Origin: Streptomyces ficellus | Lineage (GTDB): Bacteria; Actinomycetota; Actinomycetes; Streptomycetales; Streptomycetaceae | Assembly: GCF_009739905.1 (NCBI RefSeq) | Contig: NZ_CP034279.1 | Coordinates: 3,348,001 to 3,412,000 of the forward strand | Direction: 5' to 3' | Length of the DNA: 64,000 nucleotides | Part shown: piece after piece, positions 15,481 to 24,700 of the stretch | Layout of the letters: every line of letters begins with the position of its first letter | How positions within the stretch are numbered: position 1 is the first letter of the stretch | Translations under genes and position numbers: made by a program | Notes under the pieces: generated by a model | Databases searched by the model: none | Told to the model about the DNA's origin: nothing | What the model saw: the letters and a program-made list of their open reading frames with translations, nothing else

Positions 15481-16272
15481 ATGTCAGCAACACCGGTATC
15501 CGTATCGTTCTCCTCCACCGTCACCAGGCTGCGTGCCGCCGGCTGCGTCTTCGCCGAGGACGAGGCGGAGTTGCTCCTGTCCACCGCCCGCACGCCGGAC
15601 GAGCTCGACGCCATGATCGAGCGTCGCGTCGTCGGCCATCCCCTTGAACACGTGCTGGGCTGGGCCGAGTTCCACGGTCTGCGCGTCGCCGTGGACGACG
15701 GCGTGTTCGTCCCGCGCCGACGCACCGAGTTCCTCGTCACCCGGGCCGCGGCCCTCACCCCGGCCCGGCGGCCCGTGGTGGTGGACCTCTGCTGCGGCAC
15801 CGGCGCGCTGGGCGCCGCCCTCGTCTCGGCCCTGGGCGAGGCGGAACTGCACGCGGCCGACATCGACCCGGCCGCCGTGCGCTGCGCCCGCCGGAACGTC
15901 ACCGCGGCGGGAGGGCGGGTGTACGAGGGCGACCTGTACGACCCCCTCCCGGCGGCGCTGCGGGGCCGCGTCGACATACTGCTGGCCAATGTGCCGTACG
16001 TCCCGACGGAGGAGGTGCAGTTGCTGCCCGCCGAGGCGCGGGTGCACGAGGCGCGGGTGGCGCTGGACGGGGGCGCGGACGGGTTGGACGTGCTGCGCCG
16101 GGTGGCCGCCGAAGCGCCCGGGTGGCTGGCGCCGGGCGGGAGCCTGCTGTTCGAGACCAGCGAGCACCAGGCCGCCGCCGCCACCGGGGTGGTCGCCGCC
16201 GCCGGGCTGGCCGCGCATGTGGTGACGTGCGAGGACCTGTACGCCACGGTGGTCATCGCGGTACGGGTGTGA
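15481..16272 (+). CDS. HemK/PrmC-like N5-glutamine methyltransferase
   Basis: A 263-residue SAM-dependent methyltransferase of the HemK/PrmC class. The N-terminal part carries E-R-R-V-x-G-H-P-L-E-H-V-L-G-W-A-E-F, the typical PrmC substrate-domain end. The SAM site is V-V-D-L-C-C-G-T-G-A-L-G-A-A with A-A-D-I-D-P-A-A. PrmC methylates the GGQ glutamine of release factors using an N-P-P-Y motif. Here the motif reads N-V-P-Y-V-P, so the substrate may differ. This is probably a second paralogue and not the housekeeping prmC. ATG 15481 directly follows a noncoding leader. Confidence 0.82.
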   Translation: MSATPVSVSFSSTVTRLRAAGCVFAEDEAELLLSTARTPDELDAMIERRVVGHPLEHVLGWAEFHGLRVAVDDGVFVPRRRTEFLVTRAAALTPARRPVVVDLCCGTGALGAALVSALGEAELHAADIDPAAVRCARRNVTAAGGRVYEGDLYDPLPAALRGRVDILLANVPYVPTEEVQLLPAEARVHEARVALDGGADGLDVLRRVAAEAPGWLAPGGSLLFETSEHQAAAATGVVAAAGLAAHVVTCEDLYATVVIAVRV

Positions 16273-16550
16273 CGTCCGGGCGGAAGACGGCGGTGTGATG
16301 GTGGTTCGGGGTACTCGTGCCGGCCAGGGTGTAACAGGCGCAAATTCGGCGGCAGTTGAGTTTGAAGTGCGGAAAAACCCCGACACCGAACATTCACGGA
16401 TACATCGCAGGACCCGGTCAACGTTCGTGGCCAACGCACTGGACAATATGCGAACGAATGTACGTTGGATCTAGCTTGCGGGAGCGCACCATACGCGCGA
16501 TCAAGCACGCCCAAGTACCTCCATGCCCGCGACCCCGAAGGGGAATCAAC

Positions 16551-17603
16551 ATGCTGCCCACCCGGATAACGACGTCCATCGCGATCGCCGCGCTAGTGGC
16601 TGGTGCCGCCGTTATGACCGCTCCCGCACAGTCGGCATCGGCCTCTACATCGGCACCGGCATCGGCATTGGCATCGGCGGCGGCCGAGGACGCCAACTGC
16701 CGTACGACGACGGGAACCCAGGACTTCTACCCCGGGCCGTCCGCCGGCGAGACGTACGACAGCACGTTCCACAACAGTGTGGCCGTGCCGCCGGGTCTGT
16801 ACAGCGGCGGGTTCGTTCCGCAGGGTCTGGCGTACTGGAACGACTGGGACGGGACGAGCGAAGACGTCCTGCTGATCTCGGCGTACCACTCGAGCGGTTC
16901 CGGCGCGAGCGCGATCTGGGGCATCGCCCTGAGCGGCCCCCGCCGGGGCGAGAGCCTTGGTCACATGCTGATCCCCAACACCCACGCGGGCGGCATAGTC
17001 GTGACCGGTGGTCACGTGTACGTCAGCGGCGAGGGCGGCGTGAAGTACTGGTCGACCGCCACCGTGCGTGCGGAGCTGGCGGGCGCCAACACGAACAAGG
17101 TGATCCAGCCGAAGGGTACGCAGGACATCGCCGGCAAGGGTTCGTTCCTCGGACTCGGCGGTGGCGAGGGCACCACCTTGTGGACCGGCGACTTCTCCGA
17201 CACGAGCCACGAAAGCATGTGGCAGTACTCGACGAGCAGCACCGGTGCGCTGACGTACACCGGCAAGAAGCGCTGGGTGCCGGCGAAGACCCAGGGCATG
17301 GCGGTCGTGGGCGACAAGTACATCTTCGCCACGTCGTACGGCCGCGACAAGCGCAGCAACGTGTGGGTGCGGCCCACGTCGTACGAGACGGACATCACCG
17401 ATGGGACGGCTTTCTGCATGCGCGCCCCCTCGATGATGGAGGGCCTGGCGTACGGCAACTCCAACGGCAACGAGCACGTCTGGGCGCTCTTCGAGAGCGG
17501 AGCCGAGCCGTACGTGAGCGACCCGAACACGCTCAACAAGATCACGAACATCCACTGGGCCGACGGGTCCGAGCTGGCCGGCCTGTACGGCCAGGGCGAC
17601 TGA
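16551..17603 (+). CDS. secreted protein of unknown function
   Basis: A 350-residue exported protein. The signal peptide has a Thr/Ile/Ala/Val core (residues 8-27) and a likely cut after the A-x-A around residue 30. A Ser/Ala-rich linker encoded by GCATCGGC-type repeats follows, and then a globular domain. The domain has propeller-like segments (G-L-A-Y-W-N-D-W, V-Y-V-S-G-E-G-G-V, G-D-K-Y-I-F-A-T-S-Y-G-R), and two cysteines (in A-N-C-R and A-F-C-M-R) may form a disulphide. AAGGGG precedes ATG 16551. The upstream 278 bp hold no other gene. Function is unknown; a secreted beta-propeller is my best structural guess. Confidence 0.8.
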   Translation: MLPTRITTSIAIAALVAGAAVMTAPAQSASASTSAPASALASAAAEDANCRTTTGTQDFYPGPSAGETYDSTFHNSVAVPPGLYSGGFVPQGLAYWNDWDGTSEDVLLISAYHSSGSGASAIWGIALSGPRRGESLGHMLIPNTHAGGIVVTGGHVYVSGEGGVKYWSTATVRAELAGANTNKVIQPKGTQDIAGKGSFLGLGGGEGTTLWTGDFSDTSHESMWQYSTSSTGALTYTGKKRWVPAKTQGMAVVGDKYIFATSYGRDKRSNVWVRPTSYETDITDGTAFCMRAPSMMEGLAYGNSNGNEHVWALFESGAEPYVSDPNTLNKITNIHWADGSELAGLYGQGD

Positions 17604-17641
17604 CACCATCGACGCTCCTGCGGCTGACCAGGGCAGGGCAG

Positions 17642-17678
17642 TCGCCCACTTCGGGTCGGTGCGGACTCAGGTGGGCGA
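17642..17678. terminator. terminator between convergent genes
   Basis: TCGCCCAC (17642-17649) pairs with GTGGGCGA (17671-17678) around a 21-nt loop, between the secreted-protein gene and the leftward gene that ends at 17689. Confidence 0.55.
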
Positions 17679-17688
17679 AGCCGTGACC

Positions 17689-18129
17689 TCAAGAGGACAG
17701 CAGGCGTTCCAGGGCGAGCACCGTGCTGCGGAGCAGGGCGGGGTGGACGAACCGGCCGTCGGCAGGGGGCGGGCAGCGCCAGCTGAGGGGCCAGGTGTTC
17801 CCGTGCAGCGCGGGTACCGGCACATAGCTCACCGTGCCGTGGCAGGCGTTGAACGGTGTCGCGCCGGACGGCCAGGCACGGCCCGCCGAGCTGCCCGGAG
17901 GGAGGAAGAAGTAGACGCCCCGGCGCCCGTTCGCCTCGATGACGACGGGCCCCGGGTCGCCGCCGGTCAGGTGCTCCAGGAGGTCGGCGGCGCGGCGCCC
18001 GTCGTCCCCGTCGACGCGTACGGCGTCGAATTGGACGCCCGCCTTGCGGAGTTGGAATCCGGACGCCGGAATCCATTCGATTCGTGGGTGGCGATTTGAC
18101 GCATTCACAGGGACATCGTGGACCGCCAC
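17689..18129 (-). CDS. small conserved Streptomyces protein, primase/polymerase-like
   Basis: A 146-residue protein starting at GTG 18129. It has a compact alpha/beta pattern (G-V-Q-F-D-A-V-R-V-D-G, P-V-V-I-E-A-N-G-R-R-G-V-Y-F-F-L-P-P-G, A-C-H-G-T-V-S-Y-V-P-V-P). These short proteins recur in Streptomyces next to XRE/DUF397 pairs and recall part of the bifunctional primase-polymerase (prim-pol) N-terminal fold, without a complete metal-binding triad. It is divergent from the XRE regulator gene. The family link to prim-pol is tentative. Confidence 0.7.
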   Translation of the reverse strand: MAVHDVPVNASNRHPRIEWIPASGFQLRKAGVQFDAVRVDGDDGRRAADLLEHLTGGDPGPVVIEANGRRGVYFFLPPGSSAGRAWPSGATPFNACHGTVSYVPVPALHGNTWPLSWRCPPPADGRFVHPALLRSTVLALERLLSS

Positions 18130-18264
18130 GGCTAGCGTTCTCCACGACTGCGGAAGCCCGTAGAAACCGCGTTGACCTGCGGAAAAGGCGTCCGGCAGCA
18201 GTCGAATTCGGCGGGGACGGGTTGTGACCGGTTGAGACCGGTTGAATCGAGGCGGTGACGCAAT

Positions 18265-19101
18265 TTGGCGCGGACCGAGAACAAGGAAACGGCGGGTCCG
18301 GCGACGCGGCTCGTGGCGGACATGGCACGCAAGATGCGCGTCCGGAAAGGGTGGACACAGGACCAGCTCGGCAAGGAGATCGGTTTCACCGGCGCGGCGG
18401 TGAGCGCCATGGAGACCTGCGCCCAGCCGGCGAGCGACGCGATGCTGGAGCAGCTGGAGAAGGTGCTGGGCGACGGACTGGGCCTGTTCGAGCAGGCGCG
18501 GCTGTATGTCCGGCTGGACAAGTATCCGGAGCAGTTCAAGAACTACGCGCTGCTGGAGCAGAAGGCGGTGAGCCTGTCGCTGTACGCGACGCTGGTGGTG
18601 CACGGGCTGTTCCAGACGGAGGCGTACGCGCGGGCGCTGATCGGCGGTGGGTACCCGCCGCTGCCGGAGCGGCGGGTGGAGGAGCTGGTCGAGGCGAGGA
18701 TGGCGCGCAGGGAGCTGTTCGAGCGGGAACCGGTGGCGCTGGTCGAGCTGGTGCTGGAGGAGTCGGTGCTGCGCCGCACGATCGGCGGTGCGGAGGTCAT
18801 GCGGGGGCAGTTGCTGCATCTCGCGGAGTGCGCGCGGAGGCGGAACGTGACGGTTCAGGTGCTGCCACTGGACTGCGGGCTGAGCGGGGAGCACGCTGGC
18901 GCATACGGCGGCATGACACTGATCGAAACCCCGGAACACTCTCACCTCGCGTACCTGGAACCCCAGGACGAAAGCCTGTTGATCAAGGAGCCCACAAAGG
19001 TCAGCAGCTACGGCCAGCGGTATGCGAGGATCCGAGCACAGGCCCTGGATCCACGTGAATCACTGGGCCTCATCGAGCGGTTGGCAGGAGAGGCGAGATG
19101 A
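18265..19101 (+). CDS. XRE-type regulator with DUF5753
   Basis: A 278-residue regulator. The N-terminal XRE helix-turn-helix (residues ~15-70) contains W-T-Q-D-Q-L-G-K-E-I-G-F-T-G-A-A-V-S-A-M-E. The C-terminal DUF5753 domain has the family's Y-A-T-L-V-V-H-G-L-F-Q-T-E-x-Y-A-R and V-Q-V-L-P-L-D-x-G motifs. Dozens of such paralogues (WhiJ/BldB-associated type) occur in Streptomyces, each with a small DUF397 partner. The start is TTG 18265 with a GAGGCGGTG ribosome site. The ATG of the DUF397 gene overlaps its stop (ATGA), so the two act together. Confidence 0.92.
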   Translation: MARTENKETAGPATRLVADMARKMRVRKGWTQDQLGKEIGFTGAAVSAMETCAQPASDAMLEQLEKVLGDGLGLFEQARLYVRLDKYPEQFKNYALLEQKAVSLSLYATLVVHGLFQTEAYARALIGGGYPPLPERRVEELVEARMARRELFEREPVALVELVLEESVLRRTIGGAEVMRGQLLHLAECARRRNVTVQVLPLDCGLSGEHAGAYGGMTLIETPEHSHLAYLEPQDESLLIKEPTKVSSYGQRYARIRAQALDPRESLGLIERLAGEAR

Positions 19102-19334
19102 CCAGCACCCTGCGGTGGTTCAAGTCCAGCTACAGCAGCCCCAGCGGTGGCGAGTGCGTCGAAGTGGCCTTCGACTGGCGTACGTCCTCGTACAGCAGCT
19201 CCAGCGGCGGCGACTGCGTCGAGGTGGCCGCCTGCCCCCACACCGTGCGCGTCCGTGACTCCAAGAACCCGGGCGGTCCCGTCCTCGCCGTCACCCCGGC
19301 GGCCTGGGGGTCCTTCCTCGACTGGGCCGAGTAG
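19098..19334 (+). CDS. DUF397 protein with duplicated N-terminal motif
   Basis: A 78-residue DUF397 protein, the usual partner of the upstream XRE/DUF5753 regulator. DUF397 normally has one W-x-x-S-S-Y-S-(S)-G-x-x-x-x-C-V-E-V-A motif. Here it appears twice (residues ~7-24 and ~27-44), followed by the standard V-R-D-S-K-x-P-x-G-P-V-L and W-x-x-F-L segments. The gene overlaps the regulator by ATGA. In related pairs the small protein relieves or tunes repression by the regulator; this is family knowledge. Confidence 0.92.
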   Translation: MTSTLRWFKSSYSSPSGGECVEVAFDWRTSSYSSSSGGDCVEVAACPHTVRVRDSKNPGGPVLAVTPAAWGSFLDWAE

Positions 19335-19368
19335 GGTTATCAGTAGGAATCACCTGAAAGGGGGCGAC

Positions 19369-19818
19369 ATGTCCGCGATCAGGCAGAGCGTCGAGATCTC
19401 GCGTCGTCCCGAGGACGTCTTCTCCTATCTGACCGACACCTCCCACATGCCCGAGTGGCAGGAGAGCGCCCTGTCGGTCACCCCGGCCGGAGGCGGCCCC
19501 ACCGGCGGCCTGGGCTCCCGGGTCATGGTGACCCGGCAGATGGGCCGTCGGCGGATGCCGATGACCATGGAGATGAGCGAGTACGACCCGCCTCGGCGCT
19601 TCCGTATGGACGGGATCGACGGCCCTGTCCGGGGCCATGTGCAGGGGACGGTCGAGCCGATCGGCGACGGCGAGCGGTCGCGCGTGACGCTGGACCTGGA
19701 CTTCGAGTCGCACGGCATCGGGAAGGTGCTCGTGCCGCTGATGGTCCGCCCGCATGTGAAGAAGGAACTGCCGAAGAACGAGCAGCACCTCAAGGACATC
19801 CTGGAGGCACGCCCGTAG
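19369..19818 (+). CDS. SRPBCC (START-like) family protein
   Basis: A 149-residue single-domain SRPBCC protein, recognised by the opening V-E-I-S-R-R-P-E-D-V-F-S-Y-L-T-D, then P-E-W, the antiparallel strands, and the long C-terminal helix with K-K-E-L-x-K-N-E-Q-H-L-K. Such proteins form a hydrophobic cavity for lipids or polyketides. AAAGGGGG precedes ATG 19369. It follows the DUF397 gene by 34 bp and may be read with it. The ligand is unknown. Confidence 0.82.
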   Translation: MSAIRQSVEISRRPEDVFSYLTDTSHMPEWQESALSVTPAGGGPTGGLGSRVMVTRQMGRRRMPMTMEMSEYDPPRRFRMDGIDGPVRGHVQGTVEPIGDGERSRVTLDLDFESHGIGKVLVPLMVRPHVKKELPKNEQHLKDILEARP

Positions 19819-19827
19819 TCGGCCACA

Positions 19828-19850
19828 GGGCCCGGGCGCGCTCCGGGCCC
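19828..19850. terminator. terminator between SRPBCC and PIN genes
   Basis: GGGCCCGG (19828-19835) pairs with CCGGGCCC (19843-19850) around a 7-nt loop, between convergent genes. Confidence 0.65.
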
Positions 19851-19867
19851 CACAGTCGTCGGCGGGC

Positions 19868-20278
19868 CTACTTCTCGATGGCGATCACCCGCACGCCGGT
19901 CCCCCGGTAGCGTTTGGGGTCGGCGCTGAGTACCGGTCGGCCCCGAGGCCACTCCACCGAGGGCTGGGCCAGGTGCACGGCGTGCGCACTGCTCCACTCG
20001 TCGCCATGGACGCGCAGGCGCTTGCCGACCGCCGCAGCGCCGGAGAAGTCCAGACCGGTGATGTCCACGGACGGCAGGGCGCCCACGTGTTCCGCGACGC
20101 CCGCCCGTTCGCTCTCGGCGGCGGTCAGGGACAGGGCCGGGATGTAGATCCTCAGGGTGGCGTCATTCTCGGCCTCGACGACGAGGCGCGATGCCATGCG
20201 GTTGCCGGCGCCGAGCGCCAGCACGGCGGTGTCGTCGAAGACGATCGCGCGCGGCAGCGGGTACTGGTCCTTCTTCAC
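19868..20278 (-). CDS. PIN-domain toxin-like protein
   Basis: A 136-residue PIN-type protein. An early acidic pair lies in I-V-F-D-D-T-A-V-L-A, and S-S-A-H-A-V-H-L-A is followed by P-V-L-S-A-D-P-K-R-Y. That last segment is the usual C-terminal metal-site Asp followed by Pro. PIN toxins are magnesium-dependent ribonucleases, often targeting tRNA or mRNA. The start is GTG 20278, overlapping the stop of the preceding small gene (GTGA), which encodes the antitoxin. The family is moderately divergent, so nuclease activity is inferred, not visible in full. Confidence 0.75.
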   Translation of the reverse strand: MKKDQYPLPRAIVFDDTAVLALGAGNRMASRLVVEAENDATLRIYIPALSLTAAESERAGVAEHVGALPSVDITGLDFSGAAAVGKRLRVHGDEWSSAHAVHLAQPSVEWPRGRPVLSADPKRYRGTGVRVIAIEK

Positions 20279-20541
20279 TGGACCTCCCCGACGCGCCCGG
20301 AGACCACGTCCGCCCAGAGCTGCTGCCCGGCCGACGCGTCCTGCTCCGTGTAGGGCCCGCCGAGGAAGTGCTCCTCGACGTACGCCTTGGTCTCCTCGCG
20401 CCGCTGCGCCAGTTCTTCCTTGGTCGGCGTCGCACCGGCGAGCTGCGCGACCAGGTCGCGCATGGTGATGCCGCGATCCCGGGCGAGCTCCTGGAGACGG
20501 TCACGTACCGCCGGGTCAACCTTGATCGTCGTATCTGCCAC
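20275..20541 (-). CDS. antitoxin of the PIN toxin
   Basis: An 88-residue protein. The N-terminus (D-T-T-I-K-V-D-P-A-V-R-D-R-L-Q-E-L-A) is a ribbon-helix-helix-like DNA-binding segment, and the acidic C-terminal half (E-E-L-A-Q-R-R-E-E-T-K-A-Y-V-E-E) would wrap the toxin. GTG 20541 is chosen because a TATACT -10 box lies 6 nt upstream, so the message would start at the GTG itself. A longer frame to ATG 20595 would run through the operator. It overlaps the toxin gene by GTGA. Confidence 0.78.
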   Translation of the reverse strand: MADTTIKVDPAVRDRLQELARDRGITMRDLVAQLAGATPTKEELAQRREETKAYVEEHFLGGPYTEQDASAGQQLWADVVSGRVGEVQ

Positions 20542-20547
20542 GGTGAC

Positions 20548-20565
20548 AGTATACCGGCGGTATAC
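20548..20565 (-). promoter_or_regulatory. promoter and operator of the toxin-antitoxin pair
   Basis: GTATACCG-G-CGGTATAC (20549-20565) is a perfect 17-bp palindrome. On the minus strand it overlaps TATACT (20553-20548), a near-consensus -10 box ending 6 nt before the antitoxin GTG. Palindrome, -10 and start codon are packed within 25 bp, as expected for autoregulation of a leaderless message. Confidence 0.75.
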
Positions 20566-20648
20566 CACCTCGGGGCGTTCGAGTGCGATGGTCATGGCAC
20601 TCCGTTTCTTTTCGATGGACCCGGCCGCCGGTCGGCGGCCGGGAGTTC

Positions 20649-21491
20649 TCAGCGGCGGCGGCGCAGGACCTGCCGGACCGACGCGCCGCCGCGCAGTGCC
20701 GCCGCGACGAACCCGGCGACGGCGGGCGTGGCGGGGGCACAGCGGGTGCAGGAGGCCCCCTCGGGCACCGGCGCGCCGCAGACGCCGCACTCGGGGCGCA
20801 CGGGGGCCGTGGGGCGCGGTGCGGGCTTCTTGCGGCGGAGACGGTCGGCCACCAGGGCGGCGGGGGCGTGGACGCGAGCGGGCAGGCCGGAGGTGAGCGC
20901 CTCGCGGATCAGGGCGTCACTGGCGCCGACCGCCCACCACTCCTCGACGAGGGTCCTCAGCCGTTCCGCCTCGCCCTCCCCGAGGGCGAGCCGTGGATCG
21001 CTGCGGCCCAGCGAGGTGAGCAACCGGGCCGCCGGGGAGGGAGGTTCTTTCACCCCCGTCTTTTCTCCCGGAGGGAGCGGGCCAGGAGCGCCGTGGTCCG
21101 GGTCGCCGGAGGCCGGGTTTCCGGCCGTTTCGGGCACGGGCGCGGCAGCGGGGCCTGCGGCGGGCGCGGCGGCGGGGCCGGGATGGGAGGCTTCGGGGTC
21201 GTACGGGGTGTCGAAGACCTCGTACTCCGTGCGCAGTTGCCCCATGCGGTCGCGGCGCGTCAGGCGGCGCAGATAGCGGGCCTCCTCCAGCTCCCGGAGA
21301 GCGGCGCCGATCCGGTCGCGGCCTTCCTTGCGCTGGTCAGAGAGCTTGCGGATGCTCGCCTTGGCGCCGTTCGGAAGGCTGACGAGATAGGCGAGGAGGC
21401 CCACCGCGCACCACGAAATGGTGGCATCGCGCAGCAGGGCGTTGCTGAAAGTGGTGAAGGCGCGGGTGGGCGCGGTACGGTAAACACGCAT
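20649..21491 (-). CDS. winged-helix protein with C-terminal zinc-ribbon-like motif
   Basis: A 280-residue protein. The N-terminal ~100 residues form a winged-helix of the replication-initiator or helix-turn-helix 'domain-containing' type common in Streptomyces (V-Y-R-T-A-P-T-x-x-F-T-T-F, then A-S-I-R-K-L-S-D, G-R-D-R-I-G-A-A-L-R-E-L). An Ala/Pro linker follows. The C-terminus has C-G-V-C-G then C-T-R-C, a four-Cys zinc-ribbon pattern. ATG 21491 is preferred (AGGAG 12 nt upstream); an ATG at 21536 lacks a ribosome site. It probably binds DNA; the target is unknown. Confidence 0.7.
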   Translation of the reverse strand: MRVYRTAPTRAFTTFSNALLRDATISWCAVGLLAYLVSLPNGAKASIRKLSDQRKEGRDRIGAALRELEEARYLRRLTRRDRMGQLRTEYEVFDTPYDPEASHPGPAAAPAAGPAAAPVPETAGNPASGDPDHGAPGPLPPGEKTGVKEPPSPAARLLTSLGRSDPRLALGEGEAERLRTLVEEWWAVGASDALIREALTSGLPARVHAPAALVADRLRRKKPAPRPTAPVRPECGVCGAPVPEGASCTRCAPATPAVAGFVAAALRGGASVRQVLRRRR

Positions 21492-21682
21492 CGGGAGGTA
21501 GTGCTCCTGGTGTCGCGCCCCCGGATGTTGGCTCATCGCGGGGGCATTTTCGTTGTCTGTGCCGCGAATCTAGCGGCATGCACAGCGATCACCGCAATCA
21601 ACAACCGTTGGTCATACAGTCATTCGAAAGCCGGGGGCGGGAAAACCGGTCTCCGGTGCGACCTGCGGTTTTCCAGCGAAAA

Positions 21683-21710
21683 GGGGTGGCCACCCGCCGG
21701 TGGCCACCCC
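21683..21710. terminator. strong terminator after the FG-GAP gene
   Basis: GGGGTGGCCACC (21683-21694) and GGTGGCCACCCC (21699-21710) form a perfect 12-bp stem with a CGCC loop, just beyond the stop of the leftward FG-GAP gene. Confidence 0.85.
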
Positions 21711-21747
21711 TGTGTCATATGCCGAATTCACCCTTCCGGGTGAGGCT

Positions 21748-24700
21748 TTAGGAGAGCGCGCCGCGCGCTCCCCACCCTGTGCCGATCTGGACCGTGGAGC
21801 CGAAAGTGCCGTCGCCCCTGCCGCTGTTGCGCAGCAGCTTGCCGTTGGTGTCGCGGGACACGAGGTCGAGCTTGCCGTCCCCGTCGACGTCACCCGCGCC
21901 GATGATGGCGTCGCGTCCCGCTCCCCAGTCGCTGAAGACCAGGGTCCGCGCGTGGAACGCACCCGTGCCGGTGCTCTTGTACCGCCACAGGTCGCCGGCC
22001 GCGTCGCGCGCCAGCAGGTAGGGGTGGCCGTCGCCGGCCAGGTCGCCCGCACCGATCAGGGTGAGGCCGGTCCACTTCCCGGCGATCTTGACGCCGCCCC
22101 TGATGCCACCCGCCGCGTTGTCGGCGTACAGGTAGAGGTCGCCCGTGGAGCGCACGCGGGCCAGCAGGTCGGGCCGCCCGTCACCGGTCAGGTCACCGGA
22201 GTTGAGCAGCGCGTCGAAGGCGTTGAAGCCCGCACCGATCTTCGCCTTGGGGCTGCCGGGAGCGGGGACACCGCCGCACGTCCCGCTGTGCCGGTAGAGG
22301 TCTCCCGCGGTGGTGCGGACGAGGATGTCGTCACAGTCGTCGCCGTCCAGGTCGCCGAACGGCACGACGTGGTTGATCCCGGTCCAGCCGGTGGACGTCG
22401 TGGACGTGCCCTTCACCGGCTCGTGGGCGGTGATCCTGTCGCCGGCGCGGGCGAAGACCTCGCCGATGCCGTCGCCGTCGTAGTCGCGGAAGGGCCGGTG
22501 GACGTCGGCCACCTGGATGACGCCCGTCCGCACCGCGCGCGGGCCGCTGCCGTCGCCGGGGTCGGCGCTGAGGGTCCACGTGTAGTGGGCGGCGGGCACG
22601 GGCTTGCCGTCGGCTCCCCTGCCGTCCCAGGCGAGCGCGACCTGCGCACCCTTGCGGTCACCGGCGACCAGGGTGGCCACGGTGGTACCGGCCGGGTTCT
22701 TGATCTCCAGGGTGGCGCGGGTGGCGGGGCGGGTGAGCTGCCAGGCGGCGTGCCAGATGTTGTCCTTGCCGTTGGCCAGGTTCAGCACCGAGGCGTCCAC
22801 CCGCTCCTCGCTGAACCCGATCGGCGAACGCGGCACGGTCACCGGCTTGACGTGGATGCGCTCCTGCGCGTCCGTGAACGCCACGTGCCCGCCGAACTTG
22901 TCGACCGACCAGTCGGCGTCGGCCGGTACGGAAGCGAAGTCGTTCGTCGTGACGGCCGACGGGACTCCGGTGTGGAAGTCGGTGAGCGTGAGCTTCCCGG
23001 CCGCCTTGTCCTTGCGCACCAGGAACCCGTCGCCGAGCTGCGCCTCGCCGAACGGTACGGGCGTGCTCACCCGGCTCTTCTGGTCCCAGACGCCTGCCTT
23101 GGCACCCTGGGCGCAGCTCCAGTAGACCCAGCGGCCCACGGCCTGGAGCTCGTTGGGCGTGCAGCCGGAGCCGATGGCGAGGGCGGGCGAGGTGGCCTTC
23201 GACTTCATGTCGTACCAGGAGACGGTGCCGGGTGCGGCGGGGTCGGACATCCAGAAGGTGGTGCCCCAGACCGTGGAGGCGGCCTTGCCGTCGAACCGGC
23301 GGGTGTTGTTCGGTGCCTGGAGGTCGCCGGCGTACTGAGTGGTGGCGGTGCCGGACGCGACGTACCGGCCGGACCCGCCGGACAGCCGTCCGTACATGCC
23401 GGCGGCGTGCGCGCCCGGGGCGGCGAGGACGTCGCTGCCGGTCTGGTGGGCGGACTCGCCGTTGCCGAGGGGGACCAGGGCGTCGACGGTGCCGGGTACC
23501 GGCCGGTCCAGCACCCGGTTGCCCGCCGTGGGGGTGCCGGTGAGGGCGAGCGAGTGCTCGTACAGCGCCGGGCTCGATGACCCGTCGGAGGTCGCCCGGT
23601 AGTGCAGCGTCCCGGCGCCCAGGGTGAGACCGTCCACGGTCGTCGACGCGGTCGGGACGTCGCTGACCTTGGTGACCTGCGGCGCGCCGTTGGCGTCGAG
23701 ACTGATCCGGCGGACCGCCCAGTCCGTCGCGCCGGTGCCGCCGGTGACGAGCAGGCTGCCGTCGGGCGCGGCCTGCGGCCGCGCGGCGGAGTGCGCCAGC
23801 AGGAAGCGGGGCTGGCCGCCGCCCACGGGGATGGCTTGGAGCCGTACACCCGGCAGATCGGCGTTCCAGGACTCGGGCGTCCAGCCGAACACGATCCAGT
23901 CGCCGATCACCGTCTCCCAGCCCCGGAAGAACTGGTATCCGTGCGGCGGCTTCGGGAGCTGCGTCACCACGGGCGTGGCCATCGGGTCGGCGCGCGGCAC
24001 CGTGCGGAGCTCGTTCGCGTTGTCGCCGCCGTACCGGTCCATCAGGTGCCGGTCACCGAACTGTTCGAGGTCCACGTCCCCGTGGTCGGGCATCTCCCGC
24101 AGCTCGGCGGTGGCGTAGTCGACGAGGTACTCCTTCTCGACCGCCCCGTCGGGGCCGGCCAGGAACACCACCGCGCCCTTGCTCGTCAGGTCGTACGCGG
24201 TGCCGTCCATCAGCTTGAGGCCCTGGGGCACACCCGTCACCGGCCGCTCGACAGGCCTGCCGTCCTGCATCGTCACGACCGCGAGGGCGGTCAGCGAGCC
24301 GTCCGCCGCCGACCGTGCCACCAGGACCGAGTCGGCGGTGAAGCCCTTGGTCCAGCTCGCGCCCTCCGGCACCTCCACCTTCCGCACCCCGCCGGAGCCC
24401 AGCGTGGTGACGCTGACCGTCCGGGGCGCGCCCGGGGTCGCGGGGTCGAGGGCGGCGCGCATGCCGCCGTACCCGCTGCCGGTGGCCGTCAGCGGGGTGG
24501 TCGCGCCGGTGGCGTACTCCGTCCAGAGGGTGCCGGTGGTGCCCTCCCGCTGGTGCAGGTGACCGGTGGCGCCCGCCTCGACCACGGTGTCGGCGCGCGG
24601 CTGGTAGCGCACGGGCGCGGGCAGGACGACCTCGGCGGCCGGGCCGTCCGCCGCGAGCGCCGCGCCCGGGAAGAGCGGCACGAGGGTGCCGGCGAGGGCG

